A DNA stretch of 64,000 bases, taken from [Actinomadura] parvosata subsp. kistnae (lineage in GTDB: Bacteria > Actinomycetota > Actinomycetes > Streptosporangiales > Streptosporangiaceae). A model generated the notes under the pieces. That model did no database searches. It saw only the letters and a list, made by a program, of their open reading frames with translations, and was not told where the DNA came from. The stretch is taken from contig NZ_OOHJ01000011.1 of the NCBI RefSeq assembly GCF_900323885.1, forward strand, positions 124,001 through 188,000, written 5' to 3'. This document shows positions 44,648 to 54,009 of this stretch, in pieces. The translations under genes and the position numbers were made by a program. Positions within the stretch are counted from its first letter, which is position 1, and every line of letters starts with the position of its first letter.

Positions 44648-45404
44648 GCGGATGCTCGAAGCCGCGCTCCGACATGCGCCTGGCCACGTCCATCAGATCG
44701 GCGCGGAACTCCTCGACGCGCTCGTCGGTGAAACGCACGGTCGGCCCGCTCAGCGTGAGCGCGGCGACCGTCGCCTTCGACCCGCCGGTGACCGGGACGG
44801 CGACCGCCGACAGCCCGGGCTCGCGCTCGCCGTGGCTGACCGCGTACCCGTCGCGCTCGGCCTGCGCGGCCCACTCCCGCAGCGTCGCCACGTGCGTCTC
44901 CCCGTACGGCGAGGAGCGCGCGACGCGTTCGAGCAGCCGCTCCGGCGCGTCCTTGAGCAGCACCTTGGAGGAGGCGCCCGCCCACAGCGGCAGCTCGTCG
45001 CCCACCCGCACCACGTGCCGCAGCGGCTGCGGGCTCTCCTGCTGGGCGATGCAGACGCGGTGCACGTCGCGCAGCACGTAGAGGTTGACGGTCTCGCGCT
45101 GCCGCGCCCCCAGCTCCCGCATGAGCTGGACGGTCTCCGGCGGCAGCTCCCAGGCGTTGCGGGCCAGGTGCGCCCACCGCCACAGGGCCGGGCCCGCCGC
45201 GTAACCCTTCGGCGTGGCCCACAGCAGCCCCATGTGCTCCAGCGTCTGCAACATCCGCAAGGCGGTGGTCTTGGCCAGCCCCGTCTCGTCCACCACCTCG
45301 CGGATCGTCAGCGTCCGCCGGTCTTCGGTGAGCAGCGACAGGATGTCGAACGCCCGCTGCACGCTGCGGACGCCACCTGCGTCTTCAGCCTGGTTCGAAG
45401 GCAC
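44640..45404 (-). CDS. IclR-family regulator
   Basis: A 254-aa IclR regulator starting at GTG 45404 behind GAGGAT. The winged helix (SVQRAFDILSLLTEDRRTLTIREVVDETGLAKTTALRMLQTLEHMGLL) and the C-terminal effector domain with SHGEREPGLSAVAVPV are intact. It follows the esterase-like gene on the same strand by 37 bases and could be its last operon member. The effector is unknown. Confidence 0.92.
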   Translation of the reverse strand: MPSNQAEDAGGVRSVQRAFDILSLLTEDRRTLTIREVVDETGLAKTTALRMLQTLEHMGLLWATPKGYAAGPALWRWAHLARNAWELPPETVQLMRELGARQRETVNLYVLRDVHRVCIAQQESPQPLRHVVRVGDELPLWAGASSKVLLKDAPERLLERVARSSPYGETHVATLREWAAQAERDGYAVSHGEREPGLSAVAVPVTGGSKATVAALTLSGPTVRFTDERVEEFRADLMDVARRMSERGFEHPLT

Positions 45405-45441
45405 GGGATCCTCACTCGTCGGTCGAATGGTTACCTGCCGC

Positions 45442-46191
45442 TCACCCTCTCATGTGCGGGGACCGGTCGAGCTCATGAAGATCCTCCTCGCGCTCGCCCT
45501 CGCGCTCGCCCTCACGCTCTCCCTCGCCGAGGAGCAGGATCTCCAGCAGCTCGTCCGGCGCGTCCCTGAGCACGTTGTGCCCGCTGTCGAGCGAGTGGAC
45601 GCGCCAGGCGGGATCCCGGGACAGACGCTCGTGGACCTCGGTGAACGGGGTGCCGTCCCAGCCGGACAGGTACACGTAGTCCAGCGTCCGGACACTGCGC
45701 AGGCCGCCGCCGCCCAGCCGGAGCCGCTGCAGGAACGACGCCAGCGGGTGCGCAGTGGTACGCGGGTCGAGGCCCTGGGGCGGGGCCACGGAGAAGCCGT
45801 CCGCCGCCGCATTCCGGAGGAAGAGGTCGCGGAACGCGCCGGTGGTGAGGTCCCAGCAGGACTGGCCGTCCCCGGGCACGTAGGCGTCGCTGTAGACGAG
45901 GCGGCGCACGGAGCCGGGAGCGGCGCGGTCGGCGGCGCCGGTGATGACCATGCCGCCGTAGCTGTGCCCGACGAGCACGGCGTCCGTGATCCGCTCGGCC
46001 GCGAGCAGCGCGAGGACGTCCTCGATGTGCGTGTCGAGGTTCACGGAGGAGGAGGCCAGGTGGGCGCGCTCGCCGACGCCCGTGAGCGTGACGGCGTGCG
46101 CCCGGTGCCCGGCCGCGCGCAGCCTTTCGACCAGCGGGGAGTAGTACCAGCCGCCGTGCCAGCCGCCGGGGACGAGAACGAAATGCGCCAT
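45442..46191 (-). CDS. Alpha/beta hydrolase with repetitive C-terminus
   Basis: A 249-aa hydrolase of the hydroxynitrile-lyase/salicylate-esterase-like group: FVLVPGGWHGGWYYSPLVERLRAAGH, nucleophile VGHSYGGMV, and late histidine LDSGHNVLRDAPDELLEIL. The tail is extended by a 4-residue repeat (GEREGEREGERE) encoded by a 12-bp tandem repeat at about 45486-45530. Family members hydrolyse esters or cyanohydrins. It is probably cotranscribed with the IclR gene. Confidence 0.88.
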   Translation of the reverse strand: MAHFVLVPGGWHGGWYYSPLVERLRAAGHRAHAVTLTGVGERAHLASSSVNLDTHIEDVLALLAAERITDAVLVGHSYGGMVITGAADRAAPGSVRRLVYSDAYVPGDGQSCWDLTTGAFRDLFLRNAAADGFSVAPPQGLDPRTTAHPLASFLQRLRLGGGGLRSVRTLDYVYLSGWDGTPFTEVHERLSRDPAWRVHSLDSGHNVLRDAPDELLEILLLGEGEREGEREGEREEDLHELDRSPHMRG

Positions 46192-46220
46192 GTGAACCCT
46201 CTCCTGCCTGTTCGAGGGGG

Positions 46221-46514
46221 GTGACTCTCATAGAGTGCCCGGTCGGCACCCCGCGCCGGGTGCCGGCCCTCACCGACGCCCGGCACCCCGAACTCCGCGT
46301 GCTGCGCCGCCGCCCGGCCTTCTACGACCGGCCCGCCGGCTACTTCTACGCCGGCGCCCGCTCCCTGCGCGCCGCGGAGATGACCGACCGGTTCCTGCGC
46401 CGGACGCTCAGCCATCACCGCGGGGACCACGCGCGCCGACGTGCGGTGACTGCGCGAGGTCATCGCCGAGCCGGAGCGCGTGGCGTGACACAGACCGGCC
46501 CAGGAGCGTCTTGA
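46221..46514 (+). CDS. Doubtful small ORF or gene remnant
   Basis: A 97-aa frame from GTG 46221 behind GAGGGGG. The first 60 residues (ARHPELRVLRRRPAFYDRPAGYFYAG) have a plausible protein composition, but the C-terminal third is Arg/Ala-rich and runs into a tandem repeat. No family was recognised. A neighbouring frame reads LREVIAEPERVA before a stop, so this may be the frameshifted tail of a lost gene. Confidence 0.25.
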   Translation: MTLIECPVGTPRRVPALTDARHPELRVLRRRPAFYDRPAGYFYAGARSLRAAEMTDRFLRRTLSHHRGDHARRRAVTARGHRRAGARGVTQTGPGAS

Positions 46515-46612
46515 CGGGGCACGGCCCAGGGGCGCTTCAAACGTCCGGGACAGGGGCGCTGTAGCCGTCCGGGACAGGGGCGCCTTAGACGTCCGCGACA
46601 GGGTTGCGGGTT
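46501..46612. repeat. 24-bp tandem array, five copies
   Basis: CAGGGGCGC-type units start at 46501, 46527, 46551, 46575 and 46599, a 24-26 bp period. They lie between the doubtful small ORF and the promoter of the small secreted protein. Confidence 0.85.
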
Positions 46613-46737
46613 TGACAGCTCTCGCTCGCACCCCTGACAGCGCACCGTAACCGATGGCTACGTTGAGTAATCGCCACTTCCGGCAAAGCCAATAGGTGCA
46701 AACCCATGGTCCCCTCCACTCACAGAGAGGCGTCTTC

Positions 46738-46974
46738 ATGCGTCGATCAGCCCGTATCGTCACCCTCACCCTCACCGGCATGTTCGCGCTCGCCGCGCTC
46801 GCCGGCCCCGCCGCCGCGAACGTCCCCGTCGGCGTCGACACCAGCGTCAACACGCTCAACGGCAACAACCTCCTCAACGCCAACAAGGTCCAGGCGTGCG
46901 GCATCAAGGCAGCCGGAATCGGGCTCGACGTGCCGATAGCCTCCTCGGAGTCGGCCGGCTGCGCCCAGCCCTGA
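46738..46974 (+). CDS. Small secreted protein with two cysteines
   Basis: A 78-aa protein. ATG 46738 has AGAGAGG seven bases upstream. A classical signal peptide (RRSARIVTLTLTGMFALAALAGPAAA) leaves a mature peptide of about 50 residues rich in Asn, Val and Gly (NTLNGNNLLNANKVQACGI) with two cysteines that could form a disulfide. It recalls chaplin-like or other cell-surface small proteins but lacks the full chaplin repeat, so no function is named. Strong hairpins directly downstream suggest a monocistronic, well-terminated transcript. Confidence 0.8.
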   Translation: MRRSARIVTLTLTGMFALAALAGPAAANVPVGVDTSVNTLNGNNLLNANKVQACGIKAAGIGLDVPIASSESAGCAQP

Positions 46975-46982
46975 CCCGCCGC

Positions 46983-47079
46983 GCGCGGCCCCTCCTCACC
47001 GGGGCCGCCCGTTAGACCCCGCAGCGCGGCATCCGTCCCTGGGTGCGCCCGATGTCCCGCCCCAGGGACGCCGCGCTGC
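46983..47079 (+). terminator. Stacked hairpins after the small secreted protein gene
   Basis: GCGGCCCC (46983-46990) pairs with GGGGCCGC (46999-47006). A second, much longer structure pairs CCGCAGCGCGGC and CCGTCCCTGGG (47017-47041) with CCCAGGGACG and CCGCGCTGCGG (47059-47079), a stem of about 21 bp with one small bulge. Together they form a strong terminator. Confidence 0.75.
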
Positions 47080-47101
47080 GGCCTGGCATGCCGACGCCCG
47101 G

Positions 47102-47135
47102 GGGCCTTGAGGAAGGGCGCGCTCCCTCAAGGCCC
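47102..47135. terminator. 11-bp perfect inverted repeat
   Basis: GGGCCTTGAGG (47102-47112) and CCTCAAGGCCC (47125-47135) form a perfect stem with a 12-base loop. Its role as a third terminator or a structured element is not clear. Confidence 0.5.
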
Positions 47136-47564
47136 GGCTCGCTGGAACAGCCGACGTCAGGGGCGGTTTTCGTGGGGACGGCAGCGCGCATCCCGGCGGA
47201 GGGCCAACCTTGCACGAGCCTTGATCGCATGCCCTGGGACAGGCGTCAAACCAGCCACCGGAGGACTTCCGGCGACCTGCGCGTTCCCACTGAAACTTTC
47301 AGGCGCGTCCCGCGGGGTCGAGGAGGGCGCGGACCCGCCATGGGACGGGGCCGGCCGCGCGGCATCTTCACCGCCGGCCCCGCCTCGGCCGCCGGCTGCC
47401 CGGCGGCGGCGAGCCCGCCACCGCCGCGCCGTGTCCGGGAGGGCGCGCGTCGCCATCATGCGCATCCGACGGCGGTCGGGAGGGCGCGAAGCCCGCCATC
47501 TCACGCAGGCAGGCTCGCCACCACCGGCCGGATTTTTGTCGGTGCGGCTGCGTAGGGTTCCCGC
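47136..47564. other. Gene-free upstream region of the AAA regulator
   Basis: No supportable gene is seen. The stretch contains three loosely similar GGAGGGCGCG...GCCAT segments (near 47323, 47439 and 47499), another hint of decayed duplication. An AT-rich patch (GGATTTTTGTCGG at about 47530) probably marks the promoter of the gene at 47565. Confidence 0.4.
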
Positions 47565-50500
47565 ATGGCCGAACTCATCGGACGCGAACGCCCCGCCGCC
47601 ATCCTGCGCGGCGAGGTGGAGCGTGCGCTGGTCAGCCACGGGGCGCTGGTGCTCGTGACGGGCGAGGCGGGCATCGGCAAGAGCACGCTGGTGGCCGGGG
47701 CCGCGGAGGAGGCCGTACGCGGGGGCGCGCGGCTGCTCACCGGCGCCTGCTGGGAGGGCGAGGGCGCCCCGGGCCACTGGCCGTGGGTGCAGGTGCTCAG
47801 GCAGCTCGCCCCGGAGGTCGGCCTGGAGAGCCTGGCGGCCGGCAGAGAAGCGTTCCAGCTCTACGACGCGGTCACGGCACTGCTGGTCGAGGCCGCGCGG
47901 GAGCGTCCGGTCGTGGTGGTGCTCGAAGACCTGCACTGGGCCGACCCGGCGTCGCTGCGGCTGCTGGAGTTCGTGGTGCGGCATGCCTGGTTCGAGCGGC
48001 TGCTGGTGATCGGCACCTACCGTGACGCCGAGGTGGACGGGCCACTCAGCCTCCCGCTGGAGGCCAAGGCCGTCACCCTGACGCTGACCGGGCTCGACGT
48101 GGCGGGCGTGGGGCGGCTGGTGGCCTGTACGACGGGGGTCGTCCCCGAGCCGGAGCTGGTCGCCCAGATCCACCGGCGCACCGGCGGCAACCCGTTCTTC
48201 GTGGAGCAGACCGCACGCTTGTGGCAGGGCGGCAGCCCCCTCGCCACCATCCCACCCGGGGTGGGGGCGGCGATCCGGCGGCGACTGTCCCGCCTGGCGG
48301 GCGAAGTGCTGAAGGTGCTCCGGATGGCCGCGGTGCTGGGCCGCGAGTTCACCACGCACACCCTCACCACAGCCCTGACCTCAGCCAACGCCTCCCCCGC
48401 CTCGACCTCGAACAACGACTCCCCCACCACGACCAGCCCATCGGCCAACGCCCCCTCTGCCACCATCCCGACCTCGAACAACGACTCCGCTACCACGGCC
48501 GACCCCTCGACCTACGGCGGCTCTCCGCCCACGGCCGATCCCTCGACCTACGGCTCCCCGTCCACAACCCTGACCGGCCGCACCCCGACCTCGGGCAACG
48601 GCTCCCTCATCTCAACCGGGTCCTCGACCGCCGGCACCCTGACCAGGCCCTCGACCAACGGCATCCCGACCTCGGAAAACGGCTCCCCCACTACAGCCGG
48701 GCCCTCGGCTGGCGGCTCCCCGACCAGCCCCTCGACCGACGGCGCCCCTGCCGCGACCTCGACCCCGAACCACCACTCCGCCGCCACGACCGGGCGCTCT
48801 ACCGGCGACTTCTCTGCCGCCACCTGGCCGTTCTTCAGCGCTCGACCGTCCTCCGGCACCTGGCCGTCTTCCGGTGGCGGTTACCTTCCCGAGGGCCGGC
48901 TACGCGCTCCTGCGATGACCCACGCCTCTCCCTCGCCTGTCCTCAAGGCGCTCGGCCAGGCGGTGGCGGCCAAACTCGTAGTCTCGCACGGCTCCGGACG
49001 CTACGCGTTCGTCCACGACCTGGTGCGCGAGACCCTCTACGCCGACCTCGATGACGCGAGCCGCGCCACCCTGCACGCAGCCGCGCTGGCGGCGCTGGAC
49101 ACGGCGCCGCCCGCCACCCGCGCCCACCACGCCTGCCTGGCCGCCGCGCCCGAAGCGGTCGACCTGCTCCTGGCGGCGGCTAGAGACGCCGAGGGCCGTA
49201 TGGCGGACGAGGAGGCCGTGGGCCACTACCGCCGTGCCCTTGACCTCACACCCGCCTCCGAGCCGCGCCGGCGGGCCACGATCGGGTTCGACCTGAGCAC
49301 GGCACAACACCGCGCCGGCGACACCGCCGCAGGAGCCCGCACCCTGGAATCGGCCCTGGCCCTCACCCGTCACCTCGACGCCCCCGACCTGCTGGCGATC
49401 GCCGCCCTGAAGGTGCACGACCTGTCCTTCGCCGGCGGGGGTCGCTGGACGGCCTTCGTCCACGACGCCCACCACAAACTGGTGAACGGCACCACCTCAC
49501 CCGTGCCGTTCACAGGCTTGGACGTGAGCACGAACACCAGCCCGAACCCCAGAATGGACCCACGCACAGACACACGCACGGGCATCGCCCCGGACACGGT
49601 TGGGTGCGATGGCGCTGGCGGCCTGGACACGGTCGAGGGCGGCGGCAGCGGTGGCCTGGACCGCCGTCATGAGGCATGGGCCGGGACGAGGCGGATGGAC
49701 GCCGAGGATCGGCTGCACGCGGCAGCGCGTGACTTGACGGAGGTCGCCGCCGACCTGGCCAGGCACGGCGAGGACAACGAGGCACTCGCCTACAGCCTGC
49801 TGTCGAGGCTGGGCGTCATCTGGGGCCCAGGCTCCACGGCCGAGCGGCTGGCGATCACCGAGGAGCTGTCAGCGGTGGCCGGCCGCGCAGGAGACGATCA
49901 GCTCGACCTGACCGCCCGTTCCTGGCGCGTCGGAGCCCTTCTCGAGCTGGGCAATCCACGCTGTCTGTCCGAACAACGCGCATTCACGGCTCGGGCCGAG
50001 GCGTCAGGGCTGAGGCTGTTCCAGCACGAGGCGGCCGTGCTCAGAGCGATGTTCGCCACGTTCACCGGCCGGTTCGACGAAGCGGCAACACACATCGACG
50101 CCGCCTACGAGCTGGGCGAGCAGCCGGGTATCGGCAGGCATGACCTCCGCTGGATGCAACGCTGGTCGGCCGCCCTGCTCAGGGGCCGTTTCGACGTGGC
50201 CGAGACCGTGCTCGCGGAAATGGAGCAGGCAGGCAGCCCGCACTTCCCGCTCTACCGGGCCGTCACGGCAACGCAACGGGGCGGGGACGGTGAGGTCGTC
50301 CTGCGGTACCTGGCGCAGATCATGGCGGGGGGCGAGCAGTACCTGCGCTGGATGGCGCCGCTGTGGCTAAGGTTCCAGGCGCAGGCGGCGGCCCGTTCGA
50401 GGGATCCGGTGCTGTGTGAGCGCGCCCGGGCGGCGATCGCCCCGTACGTCGGCCAGTGGGGCGTCACCGCGACCGTCGCCGTCGAGGGCCCGTATGCCCA

Positions 50501-51278
50501 CTGGATGGCGGTGCTGGACGCGGCTCAGGAGCGCTGGGACGACGCCGTCGCCGGGTTCACCGCGGCCTATCGGGCGGCCGACGTCCTGGGCGCGCGGCCC
50601 TGGTCGGTGGAGTCGCGGGCCCGCCTGGCGGAGGTGCTGCAGGCGCGTGGTGACGACGCGTCGGCGCTGATCGAGCAGGTGGAGTGGGAGGCGGCGGAGC
50701 TCGGCATGCTGGTGAGCCTTCCGCGGCCCCGCGCCGGGTCCTTCCGCTTCGACGGTGCGGTGTGGGTTCTGACGTTCGCCGGCCGTACCGTGCACCTGCC
50801 CGACTCCAAGGGCCTGGCCGATCTGCGCGTCCTGCTCGCGCGGCCGGGACGCGACGTGCCGGCGGTCGAGCTGCTCGACCCGGCGGGCGGTGAGGTGGTG
50901 GTCGCGGCGCGCGGCCTGGGCGGCGACGACGTGCTCGACGAGGAGGCCAGGGTCCGCTACCGGCGGCGGCTGGAGCTGCTGGACGAGGAGATCGACCGGG
51001 CGGTGGAGCTGGGCGAGGAGCGCCGGGCGGCGGACCTCGACGCGGAGCGGCAGGCGCTCCTCGACGAGCTGCGCACCGCCACCGGCCTGGGCGGCCGTCC
51101 CCGCCGCCTGGGCGACGAGGCCGAACGGGCCCGCAAGGCGGTCACCAACCGGATCCGCAACACGCTCCGCCTGCTCGACCAGCGCCACCCGGAGCTGGCC
51201 GCCCACCTCCGCGCCTCGGTCTCGACCGGCTCTACCTGCAGCTACCACCCGGCGTCGGAGGTCCACTGGGCCACGTGA
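47565..51278 (+). CDS. Giant AAA/STAND-type ATPase regulator with Ser/Thr/Pro-rich linker
   Basis: A 1,237-aa protein. The N-terminal AAA ATPase (about 1-280) has Walker A GEAGIGKST and Walker B VVVVLEDLHWAD, as in LuxR/LAL-type and adenylate-cyclase-linked ATPases. Then comes a low-complexity linker of about 160 residues (roughly 283-445; Ser, Thr, Pro, Asn), a helical TPR-like region, and a second short low-complexity segment at about 660-700. The C-terminal domain (LDEEARVRYRRRLELLDEEIDRAVELGEERRAADLD, then ERARKAVTNRIRNTLRLLDQRHPELAAHLRASVSTGSTCSYHP) is conserved in this ATPase group. No LuxR or other DNA-binding domain is visible, so it is likely a signalling ATPase acting through a partner. 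Confidence 0.85.
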   Translation: MAELIGRERPAAILRGEVERALVSHGALVLVTGEAGIGKSTLVAGAAEEAVRGGARLLTGACWEGEGAPGHWPWVQVLRQLAPEVGLESLAAGREAFQLYDAVTALLVEAARERPVVVVLEDLHWADPASLRLLEFVVRHAWFERLLVIGTYRDAEVDGPLSLPLEAKAVTLTLTGLDVAGVGRLVACTTGVVPEPELVAQIHRRTGGNPFFVEQTARLWQGGSPLATIPPGVGAAIRRRLSRLAGEVLKVLRMAAVLGREFTTHTLTTALTSANASPASTSNNDSPTTTSPSANAPSATIPTSNNDSATTADPSTYGGSPPTADPSTYGSPSTTLTGRTPTSGNGSLISTGSSTAGTLTRPSTNGIPTSENGSPTTAGPSAGGSPTSPSTDGAPAATSTPNHHSAATTGRSTGDFSAATWPFFSARPSSGTWPSSGGGYLPEGRLRAPAMTHASPSPVLKALGQAVAAKLVVSHGSGRYAFVHDLVRETLYADLDDASRATLHAAALAALDTAPPATRAHHACLAAAPEAVDLLLAAARDAEGRMADEEAVGHYRRALDLTPASEPRRRATIGFDLSTAQHRAGDTAAGARTLESALALTRHLDAPDLLAIAALKVHDLSFAGGGRWTAFVHDAHHKLVNGTTSPVPFTGLDVSTNTSPNPRMDPRTDTRTGIAPDTVGCDGAGGLDTVEGGGSGGLDRRHEAWAGTRRMDAEDRLHAAARDLTEVAADLARHGEDNEALAYSLLSRLGVIWGPGSTAERLAITEELSAVAGRAGDDQLDLTARSWRVGALLELGNPRCLSEQRAFTARAEASGLRLFQHEAAVLRAMFATFTGRFDEAATHIDAAYELGEQPGIGRHDLRWMQRWSAALLRGRFDVAETVLAEMEQAGSPHFPLYRAVTATQRGGDGEVVLRYLAQIMAGGEQYLRWMAPLWLRFQAQAAARSRDPVLCERARAAIAPYVGQWGVTATVAVEGPYAHWMAVLDAAQERWDDAVAGFTAAYRAADVLGARPWSVESRARLAEVLQARGDDASALIEQVEWEAAELGMLVSLPRPRAGSFRFDGAVWVLTFAGRTVHLPDSKGLADLRVLLARPGRDVPAVELLDPAGGEVVVAARGLGGDDVLDEEARVRYRRRLELLDEEIDRAVELGEERRAADLDAERQALLDELRTATGLGGRPRRLGDEAERARKAVTNRIRNTLRLLDQRHPELAAHLRASVSTGSTCSYHPASEVHWAT

Positions 51279-51336
51279 CTGCGGCGGGGAGCAACGGCGC
51301 GATGGGCGCTCCATGCACCACGAGGCTTGGGCACGT

Positions 51337-51780
51337 GGGCGCTGGCTGGTGCGCATGTGGGCAGCCCGGGTGTGTGCGGGGTGAATGCCAGTGAGGCTGC
51401 GCAGGCGGGATCTCGGCGGACGCTGGCGGGGGTACGCGGGCGGGCTTGGCGGGCGCCGACGGGGTGCGCAACGATTCCGAGCACCAGGAGCGCCTGCGCA
51501 CGTGGGGTGCAGTGCTGGTGCGCATAGGCGGCAGCCCGGGCGGGTGCAGGGTGAGATGCCGGTGAGGCTGCACAGGCGGGATCTCGGCGGACGCTGGCGG
51601 GGGCACGGGGGCGGGCTTGGCGGGCGCCGACGGGGTGCGCAACGATTCCGAGCACCAGGAGCGCCTGCGCACGTGGGGTGCAGTGCTGGTGCGCATAGGC
51701 GGCAGCCCGGGCGGGTGCAGGGTGAAGTGCCGGTGAGGCTGCGCGGGCCGGGCCTCGGGGGCGCCGGCCCGTGCGGGAGT
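51337..51780. repeat. 171-bp tandem repeat, about 2.5 copies, between convergent genes
   Basis: Landmarks GCAGCCCGGG (51361, 51531, 51702) and the A of GGATCTCGG (51410, 51581) give a period of 170-171 bp. Copies are about 90% or more identical by eye, with the third copy incomplete. Because 171 is divisible by three, long frames stay open on both strands, but they do not resemble proteins. The array fills the 506-bp gap between the AAA regulator and the epoxide hydrolase gene. Confidence 0.93.
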
Positions 51781-51784
51781 GGTG

Positions 51785-53028
51785 TTAGCTCAGCTTGGTG
51801 AAGAAGGCGGTGATGTCCTCGGCGAAGAGGGCCGGTTGTTCGGTGGCGAAGAAGTGGCCGCCTCGGTCGTATTCGGACCAGTGCACGATGTTGTGGTCGC
51901 GTTCGGCCCAGGCGCGGATGGTGACGTCACATGCCTTGGACACGAGCACGCCCGTGGGGACGGTGCCCCGGGCTGCTGCGGCCCAGTCTTCCGCTTCGCC
52001 CCAGCCCGAGGGGTCGTCGGCCGCTTCACCTGCGGCACCCCAGTTCGCGGAGGTGTCCGTGCCTCCTGCGGCGGCGTTCCCATTCGAGGAGGCGTCCGGC
52101 GCTTGGTCGCCGGCGCTCCAGGCCGCCGAGGCGTTCATGTTCTCGTAGTAGAACTGGGCCGACGAGCCGGCCGTTCCCGTCAGCCAATAGATGGTCACGT
52201 TGGTGAGCATGAGGTCGCGGTCGAGGGAGTCCTCGGGGAGCCCGTCCACGGGCTCGGTGAGTTCCTTGAACTTCTCCATGATCCAGGCGAGCTGCCCCAC
52301 CGGCGAGTCGTGCAGCCCGTACGAAACGGTCTGGGGTCGTTTGGACTGGGTCTGGAGGTAGCCGTCGTTCATGTTCTCCATGGCCGACCAGCGCCGTCGC
52401 TCCTCGTCCGTCAGCGCGTCCATCTCCCCCTCTTGGCCGATCGGGAAGGTGAGGGCGGCGTTGAGGTGGATGCCGGTGATGCGGTCGGGGGCGTGTTTGC
52501 CCATTTCGGGGGCGATGAAGGCGCCGGCGTCGCCGCCCTGGACGCCGTAGCGGGTGTAGCCGAGCCGGGTCATCAGCTCGGTGAAGGCGCGGGCGGTGCG
52601 GGCGGCGTCCCAGCCGGGGGCCGAGAGGGGGCCGAGAAGCCGAAGCCGGGCAGGGACGGGATGACGAGGTGGAAGTCGCGTGAGAGGGGTTCGATGACGT
52701 TCAGGAACTCCACGAACGTGCCCGGCCAGCCGTGCAGGAGCATGAGCGGCAGCGCGTCGGCGCGCCCGGAGCGGACGTGGACGAAGTGGATGAGCTGGCC
52801 GTCGATGGTGGTGGTGAAGTGGGGCAGCGCGTTGAGCCTGGCCTCGTGGGCGCGCCAGTCGTAGCCGGTGCGCCAGTATTCGGCGAGGTCCTTGAGGTAG
52901 CCGGCCGGGACGCCGCGTTCCCAGCCGGTGCCGGGGAGCTGGGGCTGCCAGCGGGTTCTGGCCAGGCGGTCGTGCAGGTCGTCGAGGTCCTGCTGCGGGA
53001 TCTCGATGCGGAACGGGTGAATTGTCAT
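51785..53028 (-). pseudogene. Epoxide hydrolase (EHN family), frameshifted, with low-complexity insertion
   Basis: An alpha/beta epoxide hydrolase of about 414 aa. The N-terminal EHN domain ([27 protein letters not shown]) and oxyanion motif [12 protein letters not shown] are in one frame up to GFGFSAP. The nucleophile region (YGVQGGDAGAF) and the C-terminal histidine region (EYDRGGHFFATEQP) are in another. One missing G in the run 52627-52631 explains the break; restored, it reads [25 protein letters not shown]. Near the C-terminus a segment of about 50 residues (SAGDQAPDASSNGNAAAGG...) is an unusual low-complexity insertion. It follows the NmrA-like gene by 22 bases in the same operon. Confidence 0.85.
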
Positions 53029-53050
53029 GATATTTCCCTTCAGGGGTTGG

Positions 53051-53868
53051 CTAATTGCGGAAGGCGGCGGCGTGTTCGGCGGCCCACGCGGCGAAGGTGA
53101 GCCCGGGGCGTCCGGTGACCCGTTCCACGGTCGGCAGGACGACGGAGGCGGCCTGCGGCGGCTCGGCGCCGAGCCGCACCCCGAACTCGATGAGGTCGTC
53201 GTCCACCCCGGCCGCCCGCATGGAGGCGCGGTACTCCTCCTCGCTCAGCTCCTCGAACCGGAGCTCCCGCCCGATGGCCGCGCCGAGCAGCCGCACGCGC
53301 TGCTCGGGCGTCAGCGCCTCGGGCCCGGTCAGCAGGTACGTCTCGCCGGCGTGCCCGTCCTCGACCAGCGCCGCGACGGCCACGGCGGCGATGTCGGCCT
53401 CGTGCACGACGGCGCCGGGGTGGTTGCCGAAGACCCGCACCACGCCCTCCCGCCGGACGGACTCGGCCCAGTCGAAGGCGTTGGCCATGAACTCGACGCA
53501 CCTGAGCTGCGTCCACCCCAGGTCACCGGCGCGCAGGGCCTCCTCGACCGAGGTCTCGTCCCAGCCGCTCAGCACGCTGACGCGCCGGACGCCCGCCTTG
53601 GCGGCCAGCTCGACCAGCTCCTGCCCGTTCTCCAGCGGCGCCTGATCGTCGCCCCGAACGTGATCAGGTGCAGCCCGGTCACGCCTTCCAGCGCGGGCGC
53701 CAGCGTGCCGGGCTCGGTCAGGTCGCCGCACGCCACCTCGACCCCGTCGGGGACCGCGGCCTTGGCGGGGTTCCTGGTCAGCGCCCGTACGGGCGTGCCC
53801 CGGGCGGCGAGCTGCGCCACGATGCGGCGGCCGACCGTCCCGGTGGCGCCGGTCACGAGAATCGTCAT
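53051..53868 (-). pseudogene. NmrA-like NAD(P)-binding protein, frameshifted
   Basis: An NmrA/SDR-like protein of about 272 aa. Start ATG 53868 behind GGAGG. MTILVTGATGTVGRRIVAQLAARG and the block to GLHLITFG are in one frame; ENGQELVELAAKAGVRRVSVLSGW to the end is in another. Adding one base at the CCCC run 53652-53655 (plus strand) restores continuity (FGGDDQAPLENG). It heads an operon with the epoxide hydrolase and is divergent from the serine hydrolase at 54010. It is closely related in layout to the NmrA-like gene at 57297. Confidence 0.83.
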
Positions 53869-54009
53869 CGGTGTCCTCCCATCCGTTGGCTGTCGGACGG
53901 GAGGCGCTACACGGGAAATAGCACCCGCTAGACGGTGGAAACGCCGGGGAAACGACGCGGGCGGTTGCATCGTGCCCACTCTGCGAAGATCACGAGGAGA
54001 TGAGGCACC

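Noticed and set aside
46738..46974. Calling the small secreted protein a chaplin.
   Set aside because: It has a signal peptide and two cysteines, but the chaplin repeat pattern is not convincing, so only 'small secreted protein' is claimed.
47043..47555. Overlapping plus-strand frames before the AAA regulator.
   Set aside because: Arg/Pro/Ala-rich, overlapping strong hairpins, with no start signal or recognisable domain.
51232..51801. Long open frames on both strands across the 171-bp repeat.
   Set aside because: They stay open only because the period is 57 codons; composition is repetitive, with no start signals and no family resemblance.
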